Shown here: positions 23,004-31,130 of the stretch, piece after piece | Layout of the letters: the number at the start of each line of letters is the position of its first letter | How positions within the stretch are numbered: position 1 is the first letter of the stretch | Assembly: GCA_038230775.1 (NCBI GenBank) | Contig: JBBRMQ010000017.1 | Coordinates: 1 to 32,323 of the forward strand | Source: JBBRMQ01 sp038230775 | Lineage (GTDB): Bacteria; Acidobacteriota; Thermoanaerobaculia; Gp7-AA8 | Length of the DNA: 32,323 nt | Direction: 5' to 3' | The notes under the pieces: model-generated | What the model was told of the DNA's origin: nothing | Seen by the model: the letters and a program-made list of their open reading frames with translations, nothing else | The model's database searches: none | Made by a program: the position numbers and the translations under genes

Positions 23004-23130
23004 GAGACTCAGCTTCTGTGTGAGACTCAGCTTCTGTGTGAGACTCAGCTTCTGTGTGAGACTCAGCTTCTGTGTGAGACTCAGCTTCTGTGTGAGACTC
23101 AGCTTCTGTGTGAGGACTCAGCTTCTGTGC
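23004..23130. repeat. 18-bp tandem repeat, 6 perfect copies plus one variant
   Basis: The unit GAGACTCAGCTTCTGTGT is repeated without change from 23004 to 23111 (six copies). One variant follows at 23112-23130 with one extra G and a final C. A short tail has GGGAATCAGTCC and two CACAGGTCTC-like words. It fills the convergent gap between the ferredoxin and the propeller-amidohydrolase (22987-23163). The units have no spacers, so this is a minisatellite and not CRISPR. Confidence 0.97.
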
Positions 23131-23163
23131 GGGAATCAGTCCTCACAGGTCTCCCACAGGTCT

Positions 23164-26100
23164 CTAGTCGTCCTCAATCGTGGTCGTCACACCAACCGGC
23201 CACGCATCATTGCCCGGCATCTCGAAGTAGAACTTCTTCCGTTCGCGGGGATGGTTGCCGAGCTCGTTCATCGTTGCGGCGTCGAACACGCGGCCGTTCA
23301 CGACGGTGTAGTGCACCGACTCGCTATTCCTGATGTTCTCCAGCGGGTTCGCGTCGAGCACGATGAGATCCGCGAGCTTGCCCGGCTCCAGCGAGCCGAT
23401 GTCTTTGTCCATGCCGAGGTAGCGGGCGCCGTTCAGGGTGGCGGCGCGGAGCGCCTCGAGAGGCGTCATCCCGCCCTGCGTGAACATCCACAGCTCCCAA
23501 TGCGCCCCGAGGCCTTCTCGCTGTCCGTGCGCGCCGAGTTGGACGTTCACGCCGCGATCGTTGAGGCGCTTCACGATCTTCGCGTTGTTGATGTGATTCC
23601 ACTCCTCCTCCGGCGGCACGACGCGCCGGCGTGCGCGCGCGTCGATGATGCGGCGCGGGACGAACGAGAGCAGCCGCTGGTCTTCCCACACATTGGTCTT
23701 CGCGTACCAGTACGTCTCTCCGAACAGACCGCCGTATCCGACGATGAGCGTCGGCGTGTATCCGACTTTCGTTCCGGACCACAGCTGCATCACGTCCTCG
23801 TAGGCGTTGGCGACCGGGATCGAGTGTTCGACGCCAGTGTGGCCGTCGACGACCATGGTCATGTTGTGCTCGAAGAGCGATCCGCCTTCCGGCACGACGT
23901 CCATGCCGAGCTGGCGTGCGGCCTCGATGATCTGCTGGCGTTGATCGCGGCGCGGCTGGTTGTAGCTCTTCACGCTGAACGCGCCCGCCGCATTCATGCG
24001 CCGCAGATGCGACAGCGCGTCGTCCAGGTTGTTGATCTCCGCCTTGTACGATCCTTTGGCGCCGTAAAGGATGGTGCCCGTGGAGAAGATGCGCGGCGCG
24101 ACGATCGCGCCCGCCTTCGCCATCTCGCTCGATGCGAAGATCTCGCTCGTGCTGTTCGACGGATCGTGCAGCGTCGTCACCCCGAAGGCCAGCGTCGCGT
24201 AATTCACCCAGCTCTGCTGCGGCACGATGTCGTCCGCGCCCATCGCGCCGTGCCAGTGCACGTCGACGATTCCCGGCATGATCGTCTTGCCGCGCGCATC
24301 GATGACGCTGGCGCCGGCCGGCGCTGCGCCGGGGCCGACGCTGACGATGCGATTGCCATCGATGACGACCGTGCCGTTCTCGATGATTTCATCGCCGCGC
24401 ATGGTGATGATGCGCGCCCCGGTGAACGCCACCCGGCCCGCGGGCACGTCGTACTTCTGCGAGAAGCTGATGTTCGTTCCCTTCGTGGCGATCTCCGGCA
24501 GCTTCTCCGGCGCGCCGGCGATGAACGCGAACGAGTCCTTGAGATCACGCGAGAACAACTCGGGCCCCAGCGACCAATCCAGGCGCGACGAGTCGCCGGA
24601 CCAGTGCAGGTACTCGCCCGCGTCGCGCGACGCCTTCGCCATCGGGAGCGACTTCATGTCCGGCCCGATCTCCACGCTTTTCCCCGTCCGTGTGAACGGC
24701 GCGACGTACGCGTTGAACTTCTCGGTCCAGGCAATCCACTTCTCGTCAGGTGACACGCGATACCGCGTCGCCGCCGCTGACGTGAGATGCGTGCGCTCCT
24801 CGCTCCGATTCAGATTGATGCTGCGGAGATTGCGCTTGTCCTCATCCTCGATCGTCATGAAGAAAATGCGATCGTTCGACGCGCCGAATTCCGGCAGCAC
24901 GCCTTTTTTCGAGACGAGCTTCGATGCGCCGCCCGCGGTCGGCACGACGTAGATGCCGGTCTCGCGCGACCACACCGCCGGTCGCAGATAGCCGTCGCTC
25001 GTCGTCCGGTAGATCACTTTCGATCCGTCGGGCGAGAACGCCGGCTCGATGTAGTGGCCTGGCTTGTCGGTGATCACCCGTCCCACTCCGCCCGCGGATG
25101 GTGCGATGCGGATCGTGCCGTACGTCTGATCGTTCCACGTCGTGTACACGATCGATTGACCATCGCGAGACCACGTCGGATAGAACTCGAACGCATCCGT
25201 CTGCGACGTCAACCGATGCGGTGTGCCGCCCGGCAGATCGCGGATGTAGATGTAGCCGAGCGCCTGATAAAGAACCTGATTGCCGCGAGGAGAGACCGTG
25301 ACCCAGCGCAGCATTTTCGGCTGAAACTCGGCCGGAGCCACCGTGATCGGCGTGCGCACCGCCTCCGCCACCCGGCGTGCGGACTTCACGTGAAACGGGA
25401 TCTCCGTCAATTGCTTCGATGCGACGTCGACGCGATGGAAGTGGCCGCCGGACCAGAAGACGATCGAGCGGTTGTCTGGCGTCCAGGCCATCGACGGATA
25501 GACACCGTGAATGGCCCACGTCTCCTGCATGTCGCGATCGAGACCGTCGTAGAGCGGCGTCTCTTTCCCCGACTGGAGGTCGAGCACGAACAGCGTCGAC
25601 TTGTAACGGACGCGGCGCGCGAACGCGAGCGACTTGCCATCCGGCGACGGCGTGGGACGGATCGATCCGCCAGGACCGGTCACGAACGGCTCGATCTCGC
25701 CCGTCTCGCGATTCAAGCGCTGAATCACGTAGATCTGCGTGTTCGGATCCTTGTTGTACTGAAAGATTGCGCCGGGCGTGGTGTCTTCGCTGTAGTACAC
25801 GTACTTGCCATCGGGCGACACCGACGGCTCTCCGGAATCCTTCTGGTCGTTGCGCTTCTTCGTCATCTGCAGACCCTCGCCGCCGCTGCGGTGATAGATC
25901 CACATCTCGCCCGCGCCTAGCGATCGCTCCGCGGTGAAATGCTTGCGCGCGACGATCGATTCGCTGTCGGGCGTCCAGTACGGCGAGTTGAGAAGACGAA
26001 ACGTTTCCTTGGTGACCTGCTTCGGCTCCGCGCCGTCGCGGTTCATCATCCAGATGTTGTCTCCGCCGGCGCGATCGCTGGTGAACGCGATCCATCTGCC

Positions 26101-26568
26101 GTTCGGGCTGAACCGCGGTTGCATGTCCCACGCGACGCCGCTCGTGAGTGCCTTCGCGTCGCCGCCGCCGATGGGGAGGGTGTAGATGTCGCCTAACAGG
26201 TCGAAGGCGATCTCCTTGCCGTCCGGACTCACATCGAGGCTCAGCCAGGTCCCTTCGGTCACATCGATGTCGACGTCGTGTTGCGGCCCCGGAGGATTCG
26301 ACACGTCCCACTTCGGCTTGTCATCTTTTGCCGGCACGGGAGCGGCCGTCGCTGCCGTGGCAACGGCGGCTGGAGGCGGGGCATCGCGCTTCTGGGATTG
26401 CTGCTTCTGAATCTCCTGCTCGACGGGCCGCGGCTCCTGCTCCGCCTTCTCGGGCTTCTTCGGTTCGGCCACCTTGCTCGACGTCGGCGCCGGAGCGGGC
26501 GGCGGCGTCTGCGCGTTCAGCGCGAAGACAACAGAAATTGCAACGAGGACAATCGACAGCTTCTTCAT
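23164..26568 (-). CDS. Exported TolB-type propeller/amidohydrolase fusion
   Basis: A 1134-residue exported protein. Residues 1-20 form a signal peptide, and about 22-95 a Pro/Ala/Lys/Gln-rich linker. A long region of PD40/TolB beta-propeller repeats follows (about 105-690; typical words are DVSPDGKEIAFD, FSPNGRWIAFTSDRAG, TPSPDGKSLAFARR and SPDEKWIAW). The C-terminal 430 residues are an amidohydrolase: MPGIVDVHWHGAMG with the HxH metal pair, GVTTLHDPS, the GVEHSI histidine, LGAHGQ and the closing PGKLADLIVLDANP. Such fusions are known as exported hydrolases, perhaps for cyclic peptides or other amides. AAGGA lies before the ATG at 26568, 14 bases after the sensor kinase stop, so the kinase gene is upstream in the same operon. 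Confidence 0.9.
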   Translation of the reverse strand: MKKLSIVLVAISVVFALNAQTPPPAPAPTSSKVAEPKKPEKAEQEPRPVEQEIQKQQSQKRDAPPPAAVATAATAAPVPAKDDKPKWDVSNPPGPQHDVDIDVTEGTWLSLDVSPDGKEIAFDLLGDIYTLPIGGGDAKALTSGVAWDMQPRFSPNGRWIAFTSDRAGGDNIWMMNRDGAEPKQVTKETFRLLNSPYWTPDSESIVARKHFTAERSLGAGEMWIYHRSGGEGLQMTKKRNDQKDSGEPSVSPDGKYVYYSEDTTPGAIFQYNKDPNTQIYVIQRLNRETGEIEPFVTGPGGSIRPTPSPDGKSLAFARRVRYKSTLFVLDLQSGKETPLYDGLDRDMQETWAIHGVYPSMAWTPDNRSIVFWSGGHFHRVDVASKQLTEIPFHVKSARRVAEAVRTPITVAPAEFQPKMLRWVTVSPRGNQVLYQALGYIYIRDLPGGTPHRLTSQTDAFEFYPTWSRDGQSIVYTTWNDQTYGTIRIAPSAGGVGRVITDKPGHYIEPAFSPDGSKVIYRTTSDGYLRPAVWSRETGIYVVPTAGGASKLVSKKGVLPEFGASNDRIFFMTIEDEDKRNLRSINLNRSEERTHLTSAAATRYRVSPDEKWIAWTEKFNAYVAPFTRTGKSVEIGPDMKSLPMAKASRDAGEYLHWSGDSSRLDWSLGPELFSRDLKDSFAFIAGAPEKLPEIATKGTNISFSQKYDVPAGRVAFTGARIITMRGDEIIENGTVVIDGNRIVSVGPGAAPAGASVIDARGKTIMPGIVDVHWHGAMGADDIVPQQSWVNYATLAFGVTTLHDPSNSTSEIFASSEMAKAGAIVAPRIFSTGTILYGAKGSYKAEINNLDDALSHLRRMNAAGAFSVKSYNQPRRDQRQQIIEAARQLGMDVVPEGGSLFEHNMTMVVDGHTGVEHSIPVANAYEDVMQLWSGTKVGYTPTLIVGYGGLFGETYWYAKTNVWEDQRLLSFVPRRIIDARARRRVVPPEEEWNHINNAKIVKRLNDRGVNVQLGAHGQREGLGAHWELWMFTQGGMTPLEALRAATLNGARYLGMDKDIGSLEPGKLADLIVLDANPLENIRNSESVHYTVVNGRVFDAATMNELGNHPRERKKFYFEMPGNDAWPVGVTTTIEDD

Positions 26569-26582
26569 GCAGTGCAGTTCCT

Positions 26583-29405
26583 TCAATTCGGTGATTTCAG
26601 CCACTTGTTCAACATCGCGCCGAGCTCCGCCTCGCGGACCGGCTTGGAAAGGTAGTCATCCATCCCCGCGGCCAGGCAGCGGTCGCGATCGCCTTCCAGC
26701 GCGTTTGCCGTCATCGCGATGATCACCGCGCGGCGTTCACGCGGCTCGCGCCCGCGGATCATGCGCGTCGCCGAAAAGCCGTCCATCTCCGGCATCTGGC
26801 AATCCATCAGGACGAGATCGTACGGGATGCGGCTCAACGCCTCGATCGCCTCCAGCCCGTTGGCCACGGTGTCGGCGGAGTAGCCGAGTTTCTGCAGCTG
26901 CCGCACCGCCACCTTCTGATTCACCGGATTGTCCTCGGCCACGAGGACTCGATGCGACGAGATGGGACGTTCGAGAGTCTCAAGGCGCAGCGGACGCGCT
27001 TCCTTGATCGCTTCAGCGTCGCCGAGGAGTGTGGCGAGCGCGTCGAAAAGGGAGGATTGTTTGACGGGCTTCGAGATTGTCGGCGCGATGCCGGACGCTG
27101 TGCGATCGCGAGGCGCACCGACCGGCGACAAGAGGAGAATCTTCGTGCGGTCGTTCGCCGCGTCGGCGCGGATGGCGCGCGCGGTGGCCACACCATCCAT
27201 GCCCTTCATCTGTGCATCGATGATAACGACGTCGTAGCGATCGGCGGATTTCTGCGACTGAAAGAGCCGATCGATCGCCTGGCCGCCGCTCTCGACGGCG
27301 TCCGACCGGATGTTCCAGGACGTGAGCTGGCGGCAGAGAAAATCGCGCGTGGTCGCATTGTCGTCGACGACGAGCACCCGCGCATCGCGCAGCGTTCGCC
27401 GCGGACGCGCTTCGGACTTCGATCGCGAGAAGCGCGCCGTGAAACGAAACGTCGATCCCTTCCCGACCTCGCTCTGCAGCGCAAATTCGCCGCCCATCAT
27501 TTCCACAAGCTGTTTCGAGATCGCGAGACCGAGACCCGTTCCACCGTGGCGCCGGGTCGAGGAGTCGTCCGCCTGAACGAACGGGACGAACAGGCGTTCC
27601 TGATCGGCGGGCGCAATGCCAATCCCGGAATCGGCGACTTCGAAGCGGAGGAGCGTGCTGTCGGAATCGCTGCTGGCCACGGCGACCTGCGTCACTACTT
27701 CGCCCGCCGACGTGAATTTGACCGCGTTGCTCAGGAGATTCGTGAGCACCTGGCGCAACCGCCCGGGATCGCCGCGAACGATGTGGGGAACCTGTTCGTC
27801 GACGTAGCCGGCCATCTCCAGGCCTTTGGCTTGCGCCGGTTCGGCGACGAGGTCGACCGCGGCTTCGATCGCCTCGCGGACGTCGAAGTCCATCTCTTCG
27901 AAGGCCAGCTTGCCGGCCTCGATCTTGGAGAAGTCGAGGATGTCGTTGATGATCGACAGCAGCGATTCCGCGCTGCTGCGGATGGTCTCGGCGATCTCGC
28001 GCTGGTCCGGGGTCAGATCCGATCCGCTCAGCAGCCCCGCCATGCCGATGATGCCGTTCATCGGCGTGCGGATCTCGTGGCTCATGTTCGCCAGGAAGGA
28101 GGACTTGATGCGCGCGGACTCGATGGCGGCGTCGCGGGCCTTTTCGAGCTCCTCCTCGATGCGGCGGCGCTCGGTGATGTCGCGCGCTACGGCCTGGAAG
28201 CCGGCGATTCGGGCGCCGTCGAACATGAGCTGCACGTTCTGACCGAACCAGACCTCGCGGCCGTCAGGGAAATTTGCGGGGAACTCGTAGTACGTGTGGC
28301 GCACGCCGTCCATCAACTGCTGCTTGTAAAACGCCAGCACCTCGGGCCGTGCCCGTGGAAGAACGAGGTCGGTGAAGTGGCGTCCGACGAGCTGCTCGCG
28401 CGGCAGGCCCGCGATCTGTTCCGCGGTGTTGTTGACGAAGGTGAAGTTGCCGCGCACGTCGGCGTTGTAGATGACTTCCGCCGCGTGATTGACGATGTAC
28501 TGCAGGCGCTCCTCACTGTCGCGAACGGCGCGGTCGGCGCGCTCGCGATCGGTGACGTCCACGATCACCGCCATGATCGCGTCGCTCCCGTCGAACGTGA
28601 CCCGATGGGAGCTCAGTTGAACCCGCAGAAGGGTCCCGTCTTTGCGCCGATGGTTCCACGTCTGATTCAGCGCTTCCTGATCGCCGGAGGATCGCGCGCG
28701 GCCGATGGCCTCTTCCATGGCCTCAACGTCTTCCGGCGGACGGATCTCGCGCAGCGTCATCGCCAGGAATTCTTCGCGGCTGTAGCCGTAGCGGGCGACC
28801 GCGGCGTCGTTGACGGCGAGAAATCGCAGCGTGTTCGCATCGCAGACCCAGGCCGGCAACGGATTGGCGTCGAAGAGTGTGCGATATCGATACTCGCTCG
28901 CGCTGATCTCGCCGGTGCGGCGCCGCAACTCGATCTGGGCCATCACCTGGCGGCTCAGCGCGCGCAACGCCTCTCGCTGTTCTTCGGTCAGATGACGCGG
29001 CTTGTGATCGATGACGCACAGCGTGCCGAGCGGCAGACCATCGCTGGTGATCAGGGGCGCGCCTGCGTAGAAGACGACACCCTTTTTGCCCTGGACCAGG
29101 GGATTGTCGTGAAACCGTTCGTCTTTGCGCGCGTCGGGGACTTCGAATACGCCGTCCGCGAGAATGGCGTGACCGCAAAACGCGAGGTCGCGCGGCGTCT
29201 CGGCGAGATCGAGGCCGACCCGCGACTTGAACCACTGGCGGTTCTCGTCAACCAGGGACACGAGAGCGACCGGCGTGCCGCAAATCGCGGACGCCAGACG
29301 CGTGATGTCGTCGAACTGCGGCTCCGGCAGCGTGTCCAGAATCTCGGCGGTCCGCAGAGCCTGAAGTCTCTCCGTTTCGCGTGAATGTTTTTTTCCGGCG
29401 ATCAT
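26583..29405 (-). CDS. Hybrid sensor histidine kinase, GAF-PAS-PAS-HisKA-HATPase-REC-REC
   Basis: A 940-residue soluble hybrid kinase with no membrane segment. A GAF domain is at about 20-165, PAS domains at about 170-290 and 297-415, and HisKA follows with phospho-acceptor His443 (NMSHEIRTPMN). The HATPase (about 545-660) has the N box NLLSNAVKF, DSGIGI and GTGLGL. The first REC (about 675-795) has Asp730 in IIDAQMKG and the second (about 818-935) Asp868 in LMDCQMPEMDG. There is no Hpt domain and no output domain, so the signal must leave through a separate Hpt or response regulator. The divergent receiver gene at 29437 is a candidate partner. It is followed by the amidohydrolase fusion. Confidence 0.95.
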   Translation of the reverse strand: MIAGKKHSRETERLQALRTAEILDTLPEPQFDDITRLASAICGTPVALVSLVDENRQWFKSRVGLDLAETPRDLAFCGHAILADGVFEVPDARKDERFHDNPLVQGKKGVVFYAGAPLITSDGLPLGTLCVIDHKPRHLTEEQREALRALSRQVMAQIELRRRTGEISASEYRYRTLFDANPLPAWVCDANTLRFLAVNDAAVARYGYSREEFLAMTLREIRPPEDVEAMEEAIGRARSSGDQEALNQTWNHRRKDGTLLRVQLSSHRVTFDGSDAIMAVIVDVTDRERADRAVRDSEERLQYIVNHAAEVIYNADVRGNFTFVNNTAEQIAGLPREQLVGRHFTDLVLPRARPEVLAFYKQQLMDGVRHTYYEFPANFPDGREVWFGQNVQLMFDGARIAGFQAVARDITERRRIEEELEKARDAAIESARIKSSFLANMSHEIRTPMNGIIGMAGLLSGSDLTPDQREIAETIRSSAESLLSIINDILDFSKIEAGKLAFEEMDFDVREAIEAAVDLVAEPAQAKGLEMAGYVDEQVPHIVRGDPGRLRQVLTNLLSNAVKFTSAGEVVTQVAVASSDSDSTLLRFEVADSGIGIAPADQERLFVPFVQADDSSTRRHGGTGLGLAISKQLVEMMGGEFALQSEVGKGSTFRFTARFSRSKSEARPRRTLRDARVLVVDDNATTRDFLCRQLTSWNIRSDAVESGGQAIDRLFQSQKSADRYDVVIIDAQMKGMDGVATARAIRADAANDRTKILLLSPVGAPRDRTASGIAPTISKPVKQSSLFDALATLLGDAEAIKEARPLRLETLERPISSHRVLVAEDNPVNQKVAVRQLQKLGYSADTVANGLEAIEALSRIPYDLVLMDCQMPEMDGFSATRMIRGREPRERRAVIIAMTANALEGDRDRCLAAGMDDYLSKPVREAELGAMLNKWLKSPN

Positions 29406-29422
29406 TTCAGCGCTGGGTAGGT

Positions 29423-29428
29423 CAAAAT
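29423..29428 (+). promoter_or_regulatory. CAAAAT possible -10 box between kinase and receiver genes
   Basis: CAAAAT lies 8 bases before the ATG of the receiver protein, in the 31-base gap between divergent starts. With so little room the promoter must extend into the kinase gene. The minus-strand TAGCAT (29429-29434 region) could serve the kinase with a longer leader. Confidence 0.4.
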
Positions 29429-29436
29429 GCTACGCG

Positions 29437-30066
29437 ATGAGCGCAGTCTACAAGGTCACCTGTCCCACGTGCGGCCGCCCCTTCGATGCCCTGAAGGCGG
29501 CCGACTGCGATTGCCTGGAGACGGTACGCTCGCTGCGCTGTCCGAATTGCGCCGCTTGTTTCTGCAAAGCACCGCAGGCTTTCAAGAGCACGTTCTGGCG
29601 TGACGCGCCGCGCGAGCTCGTCGAGCGTCGCAAAGTGCAGCCGCCTCCCACCGGTCAAGTCGAGCCGATCTCTTCGGACACCATCACGCGGCCCCTCGTG
29701 CTCTTCGCCGAGGATGATGCGACGGCGCGGAGCATTGCGCGGAGGGTGATCAAGACCCTCAAACGCGGAATCATCACGGCGAAGGATGGGGAAGAGGCGC
29801 TCGCCATGGCCAGGCAATTCCTGCCCGACCTCGTCATCACCGACGCGCTGATGCCGAAGCTCGACGGCCGCGAAGTGGCTCGCATCATCAAGGTCGAGAC
29901 GCCGGGAACCAAGGTCGTCGTCATCACCGGCCTGTACAAAGACCGGCGCTATCGCGACGAAGCGATGGACAAGTTCGGGGTCGACGACTACCTCGCTAAG
30001 CCTGTGACGCCGGGCGATCTGCGCGAGATCGTCGAGCGCTTCACCACGCTCCCCGCTGCCGGATGA
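29437..30066 (+). CDS. Response regulator with N-terminal cysteine cluster
   Basis: A 209-residue protein. The first 45 residues hold eight cysteines: C9-x2-C12, C24-x-C26, C35-x2-C38 and C41-x-C43, which look like a zinc-ribbon or related metal site. A flexible Pro-rich stretch (about 60-85) follows, then a complete receiver domain (about 86-205) with FAEDD, phospho-acceptor Asp136 (ITDALMPKLDG), the VVITGLY Thr strand and Lys in DDYLAKP. There is no DNA-binding output domain. It is divergent from the hybrid kinase with only 31 bases between starts, which suggests shared control. The 3' end overlaps queA by 26 bases. Confidence 0.9.
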   Translation: MSAVYKVTCPTCGRPFDALKAADCDCLETVRSLRCPNCAACFCKAPQAFKSTFWRDAPRELVERRKVQPPPTGQVEPISSDTITRPLVLFAEDDATARSIARRVIKTLKRGIITAKDGEEALAMARQFLPDLVITDALMPKLDGREVARIIKVETPGTKVVVITGLYKDRRYRDEAMDKFGVDDYLAKPVTPGDLREIVERFTTLPAAG

Positions 30067-31117
30067 ACATGCAGTCGCCGTAGCTGTAGAAGAAATATCT
30101 CTCGCGAATCGCCGCCTCATACGCGCGTTTCACGGTGTTGATTCCGGCGAACGCCGAGACCAGCATGATCAACGTCGACTCCGGCAAATGGAAGTTCGTC
30201 AGCAGGCGGTCGATCGCCCGGAACTGATAGCCCGGCGTGATGAAGATGTTCGTCTCTCCGCGCGCGGCCTCGAATCGGTCGCGCTTCGCGCTTTCCAGCG
30301 TGCGCACCGTCGTCGTTCCGACCGCAACGATCTTCTTCGCGCGATTGAGTACGTCCGCCGCGGCGGCGGTGATCTCGTAGCGCTCGGTATCCATCTTGTG
30401 ATCGCGGATGTCGTCAACCTTCACCGGCTTAAAGGTTCCGATTCCGACGTGAAGCGTGATGCGAACGATCTCGTTCTTCTTCGCGATCTGGTCCAGGATC
30501 TCCTGCGTGAAATGCAGACCGGCAGTCGGCGCCGCGATCGCGCCGCGCTCGGCGGCATAGACCGTCTGATACGACTCTCGATCGGCGTCCTGCGGCTCGG
30601 GCCGCGCGATGTACGGCGGAAGCGGCATGACGCCGATGCGCTCGATCTCGGCGAGGTCACCTTCGAAACGCAGGACGATGACGTCGCCCTTGCTCATGAC
30701 CGTTGCCGAGAGAGTTTGACTCTGTGTGTGGACCGGCTTCAGCCGGTCATGGCCGGCTGAAGCCGGCCCACACACAGAAGCAAAGCGCAAGGAATCTCCT
30801 ACGCGCAGTCGCTTCGCCGGATTGCACCAAACCTCCCACGTCTGCGGATCGAGCTGCCGCGTGAGGAGCACTTCGATGCGCCGCGTCATATTGCCTTTCG
30901 GCTCGGCGAACAACCTGGCCGGGATCACGCGCGTGTCATTGACGACCACGACGTCGCCCGGCTGGAGAAGCGACGGGATCGAGCTGAAACTCGCGTGCTC
31001 GAGCGCCGGCTCGCCGTCGCGCGGCGTGACGACCATCATTCGAGACCGCCCTCGCTCACGCGGCTGCTGCGCGATCCGATCGGGAGGCAGTTCGTAGGAG
31101 AAGTCGGTGCGTTTCAC
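30041..31117 (-). CDS. queA: S-adenosylmethionine:tRNA ribosyltransferase-isomerase
   Basis: QueA moves the ribose part of SAM onto preQ1-modified tRNA in queuosine synthesis. Seen here: DFSYELPPDRIAQQP at the N-terminus, VVVNDTRVIPARL, PPYIARPE, TAGLHFT, LHVGIGTFKPV, TTVRTLESA, the LLTNFHLPESTLIMLVSAFAG region and a late FYSYGDCM. The product is 358 residues from the GTG at 31117, chosen because homologs begin just before DF-YELP. It has an extra segment near residues 110-135 (VCGPASAGHDRLKPVHTQS) that is encoded by a 58-bp palindrome (30721-30778) and does not belong to the family. The frame is kept, so the enzyme may still work. Confidence 0.95.
   Translation of the reverse strand: MKRTDFSYELPPDRIAQQPRERGRSRMMVVTPRDGEPALEHASFSSIPSLLQPGDVVVVNDTRVIPARLFAEPKGNMTRRIEVLLTRQLDPQTWEVWCNPAKRLRVGDSLRFASVCGPASAGHDRLKPVHTQSQTLSATVMSKGDVIVLRFEGDLAEIERIGVMPLPPYIARPEPQDADRESYQTVYAAERGAIAAPTAGLHFTQEILDQIAKKNEIVRITLHVGIGTFKPVKVDDIRDHKMDTERYEITAAAADVLNRAKKIVAVGTTTVRTLESAKRDRFEAARGETNIFITPGYQFRAIDRLLTNFHLPESTLIMLVSAFAGINTVKRAYEAAIRERYFFYSYGDCMFIRQRGAW
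30721..30778. repeat. 58-bp near-perfect palindrome inside queA (type E, copy 2)
   Basis: Each 29-base half is complementary to the other with only two mismatches. Within it are two small hairpins, CCGGCTTCAGCCGG and CCGGCTGAAGCCGG, between TCTGTGTGTGG and CCACACACAGA. This is the same double-hairpin layout as the element at 14895-14946. It is translated in frame as part of queA. Confidence 0.95.
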
Positions 31118-31123
31118 TAGAAT
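31118..31123 (+). promoter_or_regulatory. TAGAAT -10 box, leaderless start of mogA/moaB gene
   Basis: TAGAAT is followed by 7 bases and the ATG at 31131, with no SD. It starts at the base next to the divergent queA start codon (GTG 31117-31115), so the two genes share a 13-base gap. Confidence 0.6.
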
Positions 31124-31130
31124 CGCGCGG

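Noticed and set aside
23004..23130. CRISPR array
   Set aside because: Units are directly joined with no spacers between them, and no cas genes are nearby.
22983..23333. Open frame coding for an ETQLLC peptide repeat
   Set aside because: It arises only because the 18-bp repeat is a multiple of three; there is no SD, and it runs into the 3' end of the convergent gene.
26952..29384. 810-codon plus-strand frame opposite the hybrid kinase
   Set aside because: The kinase on the minus strand has all domain motifs in order; the plus-strand product is a compositional artefact.
30041..31117. queA as a pseudogene broken by the palindrome
   Set aside because: The insertion keeps the frame and all family motifs on both sides are intact.
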